A stretch of 64,000 bases of DNA from the NCBI RefSeq assembly GCF_947488185.1, contig NZ_CANKYM010000003.1, positions 1 to 64,000 on the forward strand. Reading direction: 5' to 3'. The position numbers were made by a program, and so were the translations under genes. Shown here piece by piece: positions 9,231-17,936 of this stretch; the stretch's first letter is position 1; each line of letters opens with the position of its first letter. The notes under the pieces are model-generated. The model was not told where the DNA came from, made no database searches, and was given only the letters and a program-made list of their open reading frames with translations. This DNA comes from an uncultured Roseobacter sp. (GTDB lineage Bacteria > Pseudomonadota > Alphaproteobacteria > Rhodobacterales > Rhodobacteraceae).

Positions 9231-9305
9231 ATGAACCGCATTATCTACATCGTTGGCCTCATCGTCGTCATTTTGGCTGTCTTGTCGTTCTTTGGCCTGA
9301 GATGA
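9231..9305 (+). CDS. 24-residue single-span membrane peptide
   Basis: A short gene (25 codons including stop) encoding MNRIIYIVGLIVVILAVLSF followed by FGLR. One hydrophobic helix spans almost the whole peptide, flanked by Arg at both ends. AGGGAAACATC precedes the ATG and gives a plausible ribosome-binding site. The last codons overlap the creA start (ATG at 9302), so translation may be coupled. I recall similar peptides in other alphaproteobacteria, but their role is not established. Confidence 0.6.
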   Translation: MNRIIYIVGLIVVILAVLSFFGLR

Positions 9306-9781
9306 TCCTGAACGACAGAGGGTCGCGGTTTCCCCACCTCCTGCCAGGAATTGTGGCTTTGTTCGTGATCGCCGAGCCTGTTGCGGCAGAAAAAGTCGGC
9401 AATGTCGATGTGGATTGGCTTGGCAATGATATCGTGATCGAGGCCTTTGCGGACCCGGAGGTCGAAGGTGTCACGTGTCATGTTGCGTATTTTGAGCGCG
9501 GCCTGATCGACCGTCTTCAGAAGGGCAATTGGTTCGAAGATCCGTCCAACTCTTCGATTGCGTGCCGCCAGACCGGTCCTATTGCAATTGGAGACATCGA
9601 TCGGTCGGACGAGGGGGAGAGCATTTTTTCAGAACGGAGGTCGATCATCTGGAAGTCGTTGAGCGTAAAACGTATTTTTGATGACGAAAATCAAACGTTG
9701 ATTTATGTTGCGCATGCGCGCGAGGTGCAGAATGGATCGGCCAAGATGTCAATCTCGACGGTGCCGCTATTCCAGAAATAG
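9302..9781 (+). CDS. creA: CreA family protein
   Basis: A 159-residue predicted periplasmic protein: hydrophobic leader to about residue 33 (ending PVAAE), then a CreA domain. Family segments include EKVGNVDVDWLGNDIVIEAF, DPEVEGVTCHVAYFERGL and ACRQTGPI. The function of CreA is not known. The ATG at 9302 is chosen because upstream codons in this frame run through the previous peptide gene. The two genes overlap by four bases. Confidence 0.85.
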   Translation: MILNDRGSRFPHLLPGIVALFVIAEPVAAEKVGNVDVDWLGNDIVIEAFADPEVEGVTCHVAYFERGLIDRLQKGNWFEDPSNSSIACRQTGPIAIGDIDRSDEGESIFSERRSIIWKSLSVKRIFDDENQTLIYVAHAREVQNGSAKMSISTVPLFQK

Positions 9782-9896
9782 GGCGCTTCTGACGGCGATG
9801 TGTAAGGGCGTTGCTGATGCGTGGTCCGACCCAAAATACCAGGAACCGCAGGGGCCGGGGTCTACAGGTTTCTGCGGCGATTCAGTGGATCGATAG

Positions 9897-10970
9897 ATGA
9901 ACGAAGATATCAAAGCCCTGCGACGAAGTGCCAACACCCTCACGACGATTGCCATCTTCGTAGTTGCTTATTTTGCCCGCGATCTAATCCTGCCGATCAT
10001 GCTGGGGTTTCTCTTTGCGCTGACACTCAGTCCCATCAACAGGTTCCTGCAGCGTAAAGGCCTGCCCGCGGGGCTCTCCGCGGCCTTTCTGATCCTCATG
10101 GCGACGGCGTCCATTGGTTCAGCCGCTTACTTTGCCGGTGGGACGGTTCGGTCATGGACCGATGACGCCCCCAACATCGCAAGAGAGCTCCAGCACAAAC
10201 TGAGCGGCGTGCAGGAGGCCATTGAGGCGGTAAAGGATGCGTCATCTCAAGTGGAAGAGATGACAGCGGCGCCAGCGGATGGTCCGCAGGAGGTTGTCGT
10301 TCAACAGCCGGGTCTGCTGAATTCCGCTGTCACCGTGGTTGCCAGTAGCGCCACGTCTATCGGCGTTGCACTTATCCTTGCGCTGTTCCTGCTGGCCTCT
10401 GGTGATCTCTTTTATGTCAAGCTGGTGCAGGCCTTTCCAAAGCTCAGCGAGAAAAAAAAGGCTCTCTCAACCGTCTACGACATTGAAAGGCGGGTGTCCG
10501 GCTATCTGCTGACGATCACGGTGATCAATGCGGGGCTGGGTCTGGCCGTTTTCGCGGCGCTCTGGCTGGTGGGGCTTGAATACGCCTACATCTGGGGCAT
10601 TGCCGCCTTCCTGCTCAACTATCTGCCAATTCTGGGTGGCGTCATTGGCACCGTGCTGGTGGCTGTCCATTCGGTGATCTTCTTCGACAGCCTGTCCTAC
10701 GCGCTGCTGGCACCAATTGTGTACCAGGCTTTGACGTCGATAGAGGCGCAGTTCGTGACGCCTTACCTGATCGGTAAACGATTGGAGTTGAACATCGTGG
10801 CGGTCTTTCTGACCGTCGTTTTGTGGGCCTGGCTCTGGGGCGTCGCCGGGGCGTTGGTGGCCGTGCCGTTTTTGCTCGTGTTCAAGGTTGTCTGTGACAA
10901 GGTCGACCGCCTGAATGTCATAGGCAGTTTTCTGGGGGCTGCCGACAATACCAGAAGACAGTCGCCGTGA
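9897..10970 (+). CDS. AI-2E family transporter (PF01594-type membrane protein)
   Basis: A 357-residue integral membrane protein. The N-terminal helices (about 18-75) contain PIMLGFLFALTLSPINRFL. A soluble charged stretch of about 85-135 follows, then five or so C-terminal helices including LLNYLPILGGVIGTVL and APIVYQALTSIEAQFVTPYLIGKRLELN, which are diagnostic of this family. Members have been linked to AI-2 export or Na+(Li+)/H+ exchange, so substrate cannot be assigned. Confidence 0.88.
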   Translation: MNEDIKALRRSANTLTTIAIFVVAYFARDLILPIMLGFLFALTLSPINRFLQRKGLPAGLSAAFLILMATASIGSAAYFAGGTVRSWTDDAPNIARELQHKLSGVQEAIEAVKDASSQVEEMTAAPADGPQEVVVQQPGLLNSAVTVVASSATSIGVALILALFLLASGDLFYVKLVQAFPKLSEKKKALSTVYDIERRVSGYLLTITVINAGLGLAVFAALWLVGLEYAYIWGIAAFLLNYLPILGGVIGTVLVAVHSVIFFDSLSYALLAPIVYQALTSIEAQFVTPYLIGKRLELNIVAVFLTVVLWAWLWGVAGALVAVPFLLVFKVVCDKVDRLNVIGSFLGAADNTRRQSP

Positions 10971-11109
10971 AGCACTTGACTTCGCCACTTGTGCAAACCG
11001 GTCGAGACAGGCTGGTGTGTCCTTCGGGTCCTGATCTCCGGCCGGGTCTGGCCCAGTGCGGTGCAGCTTCAGGGGATGGGGAAATGGGTCGGCAGAGGAA
11101 AGATGCAAC

Positions 11110-12285
11110 ATGAGAAAACGCGCGCTCCTGCTCAAACTGGCACAGGATATGCGTGCCAGCTACTGGTTTATCCCGGCAGCCCTCGTTCTCGCCGCGTTGG
11201 GCCTTGCACACGCAACAGAGTGGATCGACCGCCACACCGAGCTGTTGCCCTTTCGATTGCCGGACCCCTTTGTGAATACGCAGGTTGATGGCGCCCGCAG
11301 CACCCTGTCCACCATATCCACAGCTGTCATCGGTGTGACCGGTGTGATGTTTTCGATGACAATCGTTGCAGTGTCCTTCGCTGCAGGGAACTACGGCCCG
11401 CGTCTGATCGGCAACTTCATGCGGGACCGGGGCAATCAGATCAGCCTTGGTATTCTGATCGCAACCTTCGCTTATGCGCTCTCCATCCTGCGTGCGGTTC
11501 AGGACCCGTCCGAGGCGGCGGGCGTGGACGCTTTTGTCCCGCAGTATTCAATGCTGGTGGCCATGCTGGGCTGCATCATTGCCGTCTTCACCATGATCTA
11601 TTTTGTGCACCACGTGCCGGAAACCATCAACGTCTCCAACATAACGGCCTCGCTGGGGCGGCGGCTGGAGACCGAGATCGTCAACATCATCGAAGCCGAA
11701 GCCGCATTGGAAGAGCGCCCTGAGATCAACTACCCGGACCGCCCGCCGGACCATCAGATCATGCTGGGATCAGCGGGCTATATCCAGACGCTAAATTATG
11801 ACCTGATCGAAGACCTGATGCGCGAAAAAGATTTACAGATCAGGATCGAAAAACTGCCCGGTGATTTCGTGACCCCCTTTACACCCGCACTGACCGTTTG
11901 GACCGAAGGCGGTCTGTCGGATGAGCACTATACGGAGCTTTGTGAAGCCTACGCCCTAGGTGTCAGCCGTACAGAACATCAGAATGTGTTGTTTCTGGTG
12001 GATCAACTGGTGGAAATGCTGGCCCGCGCCTTGTCGCCGGGGGTGAACGACCCCTTTACGGCAATCAACTGTCTGAACTGGATGCACAACGCGCTGAAGA
12101 CGGCAAAGCACCACGGGGACGGGTTGGGCAAAGACGGCGCGGGCAAGTACGTTTTGGGCCCGCGCCTCACGTATGACGATCTTTTCAAGCGCAGTTTTCT
12201 GGCCTCTCAGCCCTATTGCGAGACGGATCATTTGGCGCATGGGCACTACAAATTGAGGGTAAGCGACCTGAACAAAGGTCTTTAG
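11110..12285 (+). CDS. DUF2254 membrane protein
   Basis: A 391-residue protein with N-terminal membrane helices (about 15-35, 70-100, 115-135 and 150-170) and a large soluble C-terminal domain. The pattern TVIAV-type region STISTAVIGVTGVMFSMTIV followed by NYGPRLIGNFMRD and SPGVNDPFTAINCLNWM is typical of DUF2254. The ATG at 11110 follows AGAGGAAAG. An in-frame ATG at 11056 would add 18 residues without membrane character, so the shorter form is preferred. Function unknown. Confidence 0.85.
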   Translation: MRKRALLLKLAQDMRASYWFIPAALVLAALGLAHATEWIDRHTELLPFRLPDPFVNTQVDGARSTLSTISTAVIGVTGVMFSMTIVAVSFAAGNYGPRLIGNFMRDRGNQISLGILIATFAYALSILRAVQDPSEAAGVDAFVPQYSMLVAMLGCIIAVFTMIYFVHHVPETINVSNITASLGRRLETEIVNIIEAEAALEERPEINYPDRPPDHQIMLGSAGYIQTLNYDLIEDLMREKDLQIRIEKLPGDFVTPFTPALTVWTEGGLSDEHYTELCEAYALGVSRTEHQNVLFLVDQLVEMLARALSPGVNDPFTAINCLNWMHNALKTAKHHGDGLGKDGAGKYVLGPRLTYDDLFKRSFLASQPYCETDHLAHGHYKLRVSDLNKGL

Positions 12286-12446
12286 GGCCAGTCTGGCGAT
12301 GGGGCGTCATGCAGTCGCCCCCGCGCGTGCCGTTGTTACCATCCCGCCATTCCCAAAGACCAACTGAACTCGGGGTGGATACCGTGACACTGGACGCAAG
12401 CCTTGTGACAACCTCCAGGGCTGCGATGCCAGGAGGCGCGGGGAAA

Positions 12447-13439
12447 CTACCGTTCCTTGTCTGCATGGGTACTGTCGGGATCAGGTCTCAACACGGTTTC
12501 GATCTCTTCCATCACATGGCTGGGAAGCGGGGGGTGTTGCAGCGCTCCGGTGATGCCTTGGATCTGCTCGGCAGTGCGCGCGCCTGGGATTGGGATATTC
12601 ATCTCGCCTTTGGCCCAGAGCCAGCAGATCGCGCCTTGTATCAAACTGCGCCCATCTGTCGTCAGCAAATCGCGGATGGCCTCAAACGGTTCGAGGAATT
12701 CAGGGTTCGGACGCGCACCATCGAAATACTTCACCATCAGATTGTCCGTGCCGCGAATGTCATCCGACGGGATTTTTGAGGTCGCACCATACTTGCCGCT
12801 CAACAATCCCATTGCCAGCGGTGAGCGGATAAGGGCAGTCAAGCCATGGTTTCGCGCGACGTTCTGCATACGCGGGGCGTCCAGCAGGACATTCATCGCA
12901 TGTTGAACGGCGGTGAAGTTGGGTCGCTGTGCGAAAGCAGTGGCGCTATCCGCGAAATCGGTGCTCCAGCCGTACGCCCTGATCTTGCCCGCATCGCAGG
13001 CTTTTTCCATTTCGTCGAAAACGACTTCGGCTTGGGCCACCGAAAGACCGTTTTGATGCAGCAGCATGAGGTCAATCCGGTCGCGGTCCAGCCGGGACAG
13101 GCATTGGTCAATGGCAGGCTGGATCGCCTCAGGTGTGGCGTCTTCAAATGTCAGCTGTTTGGTGGCTTCATCGATGGTGATACCAACCTTGGTGACCACC
13201 ATGGCTTCGCGGTGGCCTTTTAATCCGCGTGCAAGCAGCCGCTCTGCGTGTCCTGCCCCATAGGCTGCGGCTGTATCAAAAAGCTGGATGCCACCATCAA
13301 GCGCTGCGTGAATCGCGCGCAGCGATTCCGCGTCATCGGAATTGGTGTACCCCAGCGGCTGATCGCCTGAGAACATCGGCCCACCGATGGGCCAGCAGCC
13401 CATGCCTAGCGGTGCAATTTTCTGATCGAGAAACATCAT
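12447..13439 (-). CDS. Aldo/keto reductase
   Basis: A 330-residue NAD(P)H-dependent oxidoreductase of the AKR (beta/alpha)8 fold. The tetrad is visible as Asp and Tyr in FDTAAAYG (about 53-60), Lys in VVTKVG (about 83) and His in LMLLHQNG (about 125). The C-terminal cofactor-binding part is IPIPGARTAEQI. The start is the first of two adjacent ATG codons and follows AAAGGAG with good spacing. It diverges from an AraC-type regulator gene, which may control it. Substrate unknown. Confidence 0.88.
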   Translation of the reverse strand: MMFLDQKIAPLGMGCWPIGGPMFSGDQPLGYTNSDDAESLRAIHAALDGGIQLFDTAAAYGAGHAERLLARGLKGHREAMVVTKVGITIDEATKQLTFEDATPEAIQPAIDQCLSRLDRDRIDLMLLHQNGLSVAQAEVVFDEMEKACDAGKIRAYGWSTDFADSATAFAQRPNFTAVQHAMNVLLDAPRMQNVARNHGLTALIRSPLAMGLLSGKYGATSKIPSDDIRGTDNLMVKYFDGARPNPEFLEPFEAIRDLLTTDGRSLIQGAICWLWAKGEMNIPIPGARTAEQIQGITGALQHPPLPSHVMEEIETVLRPDPDSTHADKER

Positions 13440-13731
13440 TTTGGAACTCCTTTGGCGGCTTCAAAAAGAGTTAGCCACAGGACAGGAAAAACACCTATGA
13501 AATGCTTTGGAATGATCCTTCCATTTTTGAAAGAAAGACGCGCAGAGTGGCCGTCACGGCCTCTCTTGGAAGAGCAGCGATGAATCCCATAAATTGCAGT
13601 CAGCCGATCCGTCCTCCCGGTAGCGACGATATCGCAGTCTGAGACACCAAGGCATGGGGCATCGATTTGTCCGACCCCGGCTGGCCGTTTTCGGGCGGCA
13701 TGCTAGTTTTCATGGAGGAAGGATCCTGATC
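13440..13731. promoter_or_regulatory. Divergent region, aldo/keto reductase / AraC regulator
   Basis: A 292-base divergent intergenic stretch. It holds the reductase ribosome-binding site at its left end and GGAGGA (13714-13719) before the AraC regulator at its right. No palindromic or direct-repeat operator stood out on reading, although AraC-type sites are usually weakly conserved. Confidence 0.4.
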
Positions 13732-14619
13732 ATGCCCCGCAGATACGAGGAAATTTATCCGTCTTTGCCGTTGCTGAACAGCGACGATCTGGAGCACACA
13801 TCGGCAGCTTCCCTGATGTCCGTGCGATATTTTCAGGCAGAGCCGGATAGCATGCCGGAAGAAGTATTTGCCGAACACCATGTGTTGCTGAACCTCAAGG
13901 ACGAACCGCACCGGGTCCAGAACCGGCGGGACGGTGAGATGCGGGATTTCACATTCTACAAGAACGATATCATCGTGACCCCGGCCGGCATGCGATCCGG
14001 CTGGCGCTGGTTTGACAAATCCGACGTGATTGTTGTCACCATTGATCCAGTGAAAGTGGAACGCTTTGCACAGACGGAAATGGGCCTGCTGCTCCATGTG
14101 CAGCAGTTTCGTGATCTGCCGCAGTTTTCAGACGCTGATCTCTGCGCTGCCGGTGTGATGTTGCGCGATGCCTTGGAAAACGACGACATGTCTTCCGGCG
14201 TCATGTTCGAAGCCATGAGCCGGGTGCTGCTGGTCAAACTTCTCCAGCGATATGGAAAGAGACGTCCTGAAGAGGTCGCGCTGACGGCTCGGTTTACATC
14301 GGCGCATTACAACCGGGTCCTGGCCATGATCAGGGACAGGTTGGACCAGTCGATCTCGGTCGATGACCTGGCGCGCGAGGCGGGTATGAGCCCGTCTCAC
14401 TTCAGCCGTGTCTTCAAGGAGACGCTCGGATCGACGCCCATGCAATACGTCCTCGCTTACCGGGTTGAACAAGCGATCAGGATGATGGCGGACCCTGCCC
14501 GTGCCCTGGGTGATATCGCACTTACATGCGGCTTTGCAGATCAGGCGCACTTTTCGCGCAGCTTCAAACAGGTAATTGGTCAGACGCCGCGCCAATATCG
14601 CGCGTCTCAATCTGCCTGA
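13732..14619 (+). CDS. AraC family transcriptional regulator
   Basis: A 295-residue regulator. The N-terminal sensing part (about 1-180) has cupin-like content (AEHHVLLNLKDEPHR). The C-terminal double helix-turn-helix (about 190-290) includes ISVDDLAREAGMSPSHFSRV and the signature DIALTCGFADQAHFSRSFKQ ending with TPRQYR. The start at 13732 follows GGAGGA. Its downstream neighbours are a secreted hydrolase, two SnoaL-like proteins and a short-chain dehydrogenase on the same strand, so these are the likely targets together with the divergent aldo/keto reductase. Confidence 0.9.
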   Translation: MPRRYEEIYPSLPLLNSDDLEHTSAASLMSVRYFQAEPDSMPEEVFAEHHVLLNLKDEPHRVQNRRDGEMRDFTFYKNDIIVTPAGMRSGWRWFDKSDVIVVTIDPVKVERFAQTEMGLLLHVQQFRDLPQFSDADLCAAGVMLRDALENDDMSSGVMFEAMSRVLLVKLLQRYGKRRPEEVALTARFTSAHYNRVLAMIRDRLDQSISVDDLAREAGMSPSHFSRVFKETLGSTPMQYVLAYRVEQAIRMMADPARALGDIALTCGFADQAHFSRSFKQVIGQTPRQYRASQSA

Positions 14620-14749
14620 GTAGTTTTCTACAAAAAGCAGCATCGTTCAAAAACCGAGTTGCCCGGTTCAATTAATCGGCACTGGCAGGCCGTATCTCTC
14701 ATGTCACCGGGCAACACGCTCGCACCTGAATGAATATGGGAGATGACAG

Positions 14750-15709
14750 ATGAAAAGATTTACGCTCACTGCTGCCGCCACCTTGATGACCACAAGCGCA
14801 CTTGCAGATGTCGAGACCCGCACCTTCACTTTCGAGAATGAGGGTGCCGTGTTGTCGGGAACGCTGTATTTGCCGGAGGACCATGACGGCTCGGCACTCC
14901 CCACGGTTCTCGTTACCGGCTCATGGACCTCTGTCGAAGAGCAAATGCCCGCGCTCTACGCCGCGGAGATGGTCGAGCGTGGGTTCGCGGCGGTGACTTT
15001 TGATTTCCGCGGCTGGGGCAAGTCGGGCAACCTGCCTGCCAGCACCCCGGGTGGCATGCGATTTATCGAAAATCCCACTGCCAAGATTTCGGACATCAAC
15101 GCCGCGGCCCAATTCATTGGCACGTTTCCTGAAGTTGATGCGTCGCAAATCAATGGCATGGGTATCTGCGCATCGGCAGGCTACATGGCCGACGCCGCAG
15201 CAGGAAATCCGCTGATCCAGAGTGTTGGCCTCGTCGCGCCCTGGCTCCAGGATCGCGCAATTGTCGAGACTATCTATGGCGGTGCGGACGGTATCGATGG
15301 GCTGATGCAGGTTGCCGCCGAGGCGGAAGCGCAGGGCGGTCACGTGATCCATGCGGCCTATACCGAAGGCTCGCTGATGCAGGCGAGCGACTACTACAGT
15401 AATTTCGACCGTGGGCTCATCGCGGCATATGACAACAAATGGAACCACGCGGGGTGGGACGATTGGCTGACCTATTTGCCGGTGGATACCGCGTCCTCCC
15501 TTGATCAACCGCTGGCCATTGTCCATTCGCGGGCCGCCGCCATCCCCCAGGGTGTCGATGCTTATCTCGCCGGATATACGGGCGAAGCGGCGGTGACGTG
15601 GCTCGAAAACGTCACGCAATCGGACTTCTATGACGATCCCGAAGACGTAGATCGTGCCGCAGATGCGATGGCCCGGCACTTTACTGCACAGCCGGATCGG
15701 GACAGCTGA
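14750..15709 (+). CDS. Exported alpha/beta hydrolase with putative cysteine nucleophile
   Basis: A 319-residue protein with a cleavable signal peptide (MKRFTLTAAATLMTTSALAD). The alpha/beta-hydrolase core is evident: strand-rich N-terminus, FDFRGWGKSG (about 84-93) and the nucleophile elbow GMGICASAGY (about 139-148). In the elbow the nucleophile position is Cys rather than Ser, as in dienelactone hydrolase and YcjY-like proteins. A serine two residues later is an alternative. Candidate acid and histidine residues lie in the C-terminal third (for example IVHSRAAAIP), but the expected late His is not clear, so activity is uncertain. Confidence 0.8.
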   Translation: MKRFTLTAAATLMTTSALADVETRTFTFENEGAVLSGTLYLPEDHDGSALPTVLVTGSWTSVEEQMPALYAAEMVERGFAAVTFDFRGWGKSGNLPASTPGGMRFIENPTAKISDINAAAQFIGTFPEVDASQINGMGICASAGYMADAAAGNPLIQSVGLVAPWLQDRAIVETIYGGADGIDGLMQVAAEAEAQGGHVIHAAYTEGSLMQASDYYSNFDRGLIAAYDNKWNHAGWDDWLTYLPVDTASSLDQPLAIVHSRAAAIPQGVDAYLAGYTGEAAVTWLENVTQSDFYDDPEDVDRAADAMARHFTAQPDRDS

Positions 15710-15795
15710 TCCGAGATTAATCTGAGCGCCGGGCACCATGTCTGTCCCCGGCCTCATTCCCCCAAACACAACCTCTCCGACCAAAAGGTATCACC

Positions 15796-16278
15796 ATGAA
15801 ACATCTTCTTTTTTCCGCTCTGATCCTTGTCCCGGCCTCCGCCTTTGCCAGCGACGAAGTCATGATTGCCGAGACAATAGAAGGGATTGCCACTGCCGCC
15901 GACGCGCAGGATTGGGCTCGATTGGATCTCAAGTTCGCTGACCATGTCATCCTGAACCAACTGTCGCTGGCGACAGAGGACGGCGCGCGGGTTGATGAGC
16001 AAACCGTTGTCGATACCTGGTCGGAGCTGTTCCCAAAGTTTGACAGTACCGCGCATGATGTCTCGCAGATCGAGATTTTGGGGGTGTCATCGGTCATTGC
16101 TACGGCAACCGCCCGATATGACGCGACCTACCAACGTGACGGCGAGGTTTGGCAGCAGCGTGGCCGCCTCGACTACGTATTGAAGAATACCGAAGAGGGC
16201 TGGCAGGTCACCGCGCTGAAAACATCGCCCGAATGGGAAAACCGCCCCCTCTCGGAGCTTTTGTCCCCGCGGCTCTAA
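15796..16278 (+). CDS. Exported SnoaL-like (NTF2-fold) protein
   Basis: A 160-residue protein with a signal peptide (to about residue 19, ASAFAS) and an NTF2-like alpha-plus-beta cone fold. Segments such as IEGIATAADAQDWARLDLKF and the final YVLKNTEEGWQVTALK are typical of SnoaL-like domains. These folds bind or isomerise small ring compounds, but no catalytic set can be assigned here. Its downstream neighbour is of the same type and size, so the pair may come from duplication. Confidence 0.75.
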   Translation: MKHLLFSALILVPASAFASDEVMIAETIEGIATAADAQDWARLDLKFADHVILNQLSLATEDGARVDEQTVVDTWSELFPKFDSTAHDVSQIEILGVSSVIATATARYDATYQRDGEVWQQRGRLDYVLKNTEEGWQVTALKTSPEWENRPLSELLSPRL

Positions 16279-16336
16279 CGCGGTTACGACGCCGACCCTA
16301 TCGGCCTGCTTCATGTACTCAGAAAGGACCAATGCA

Positions 16337-16879
16337 ATGAAACACGTAATTTTCGCGATTGTATCTCTGACGGGACCAGCATTTGCCGATACGGCTGGAG
16401 ACCCGGTGACCCAAGAAACGCTTTTGGACCGGGCCGAGATGACCCGTATCGCGGATACCATCGACGCAGCGGTAGATGCCAAGGACTGGGCCACCGCGCG
16501 GGCATTCTTTACACAAGAGATCACAGTGGATTTCACGTCGCTTGTGGGGGGCGACCCCGCGACGATCCCCGCCGACGGCCTGATCGCAGGTTGGTCCGCT
16601 AACCTTGCCGGTGAGAAGGAAAGCTTCCATCTGCGTGGGAACCATCGGATTTCGTTCGATGGAGCAGATGCCGCTATCCTAAAAAGCCATGGCTATGCAT
16701 GGAACCGGATGGCCTCCGGGGCTTTGCCCGAAAACGGTGGTGAAGCGCTTTGGGAAGTCTGGGGCACATATGAACATGGGTTCGAGAGAACCGCTGATGG
16801 ATGGCGGGTGAATGCCATGTCGTTCACGGCAACAGCGGAACGCGGCAATGTCTATGTACGCAATACGCCGGGCAGCTGA
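16337..16879 (+). CDS. Second exported SnoaL-like (NTF2-fold) protein
   Basis: A 180-residue protein with a short signal peptide (MKHVIFAIVSLTGPAFAD). The NTF2-like signature TIDAAVDAKDWATARAFF sits at about 37-54, followed by FTQEITVDFTSL and a C-terminal ERTADGWRVNAMSF. The ATG at 16337 is favoured over one 24 bases upstream because AGAAAGGACC (16321-16330) is well spaced only to it. Family-level similarity to the preceding gene supports a paralogous pair. Function unknown. Confidence 0.75.
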   Translation: MKHVIFAIVSLTGPAFADTAGDPVTQETLLDRAEMTRIADTIDAAVDAKDWATARAFFTQEITVDFTSLVGGDPATIPADGLIAGWSANLAGEKESFHLRGNHRISFDGADAAILKSHGYAWNRMASGALPENGGEALWEVWGTYEHGFERTADGWRVNAMSFTATAERGNVYVRNTPGS

Positions 16880-16933
16880 ATTCCCAAATACCTCAATTCT
16901 TCCCTCACCAGACTTCACCGAAAGGACCAAACT

Positions 16934-17782
16934 ATGAGACAGACATGGTTTATCACTGGCGCCTCGTCCGGATTCGGCGCCGCATTTGCAAAATACGCAA
17001 TTGGTCGCGGTTACAATGTCGTGGTCACCGCCCGCCGCCTTGATCGACTGAAAAAGATCGCCCGGCAGGCGCCTGACCGGGTATTGGCGCACCAAATGGA
17101 TGTCACGGAACCCCGTCAGATATCGAAGGCTATCGAGGCCGCCGAAGATCGGTTTGGTGGGATCGACGTGCTGATCAACAACGCAGGTTACGGCATTGTT
17201 GGTGCCGTGGAAGAAACACCGGACGCAGAGCTTCGGGCGATGATGGAAACGAATTTCTTTGGGGCCGTGTCAGTGACCAGGGCAGCACTGCCCATGATGC
17301 GGAAAAGGCGCAAGGGGGCAATCGTGATGATGTCTTCTCTGGGCGGGCAGCTATCGTTCAGCGGGTTCGGACCCTATTCTGCCAGCAAGTTTGCGATGGA
17401 GGGTCTGACAGAGGCGCTTGCGCAAGAATTGGCCCCATTTGGAGTGAAAACCTTGATTGTGGAGCCCGGTGCCTTTCGAACTGAATTTGCGGATGCTGCA
17501 TTAAGGCACATGCCAAAGATCAGCGATTATGAGGATATCGTTGGCGACACGCGCACCTTTGCCAGAGAGATGCATGGCACGCAAACCGGCGATCCCATGA
17601 AAGCCGCAAAAGCGATCGAGGATGCGTTGCAAGGTGATATGGTTCCCCTGCGACTTGCGCTGGGTGATGACGCCGTGGACGCCATCAGAGAGCACGGCGA
17701 AGGCCTATTGGCAGAGCTGTCCAGATGGGAAGGGACATCTCGTGCCGTGAACCACGAAGCTGCCAGCCAAGATGCAGCGTGA
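16934..17782 (+). CDS. Short-chain dehydrogenase/reductase
   Basis: A 282-residue classical SDR oxidoreductase. It has TGASSGFG (NAD(P) loop, residues 8-15), NNAG (about 85-88), a catalytic Ser in MMSSLGG (about 138) and YSASK (about 151-155). Basic residues after the second strand (TARRLDRL) suggest NADP preference. It is the last gene of the AraC-linked run. A ten-base stem-loop begins at the next base after its stop. Confidence 0.9.
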   Translation: MRQTWFITGASSGFGAAFAKYAIGRGYNVVVTARRLDRLKKIARQAPDRVLAHQMDVTEPRQISKAIEAAEDRFGGIDVLINNAGYGIVGAVEETPDAELRAMMETNFFGAVSVTRAALPMMRKRRKGAIVMMSSLGGQLSFSGFGPYSASKFAMEGLTEALAQELAPFGVKTLIVEPGAFRTEFADAALRHMPKISDYEDIVGDTRTFAREMHGTQTGDPMKAAKAIEDALQGDMVPLRLALGDDAVDAIREHGEGLLAELSRWEGTSRAVNHEAASQDAA

Positions 17783-17816
17783 TCTTTGGGCGATGTATTG
17801 CTGCACCGCCCAAAGA
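17783..17816 (+). terminator. Stem-loop after the short-chain dehydrogenase
   Basis: A perfect ten-base inverted repeat (TCTTTGGGCG at 17783-17792, CGCCCAAAGA at 17807-17816) with a 14-base loop directly follows the stop codon. There is no T-run, so termination may depend on other factors, or the hairpin may protect the 3' end. Confidence 0.55.
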
Positions 17817-17936
17817 GGATGCCGCCGATCGTGATCTGAGCCCATTACCCAAGGTGATGCCACCATCCTCTCAAGACGCAAACTTCTTGACTTAACGTAG
17901 CGTCACCTTCAGCATCTGCTCAACCAGGGGTGGGGC

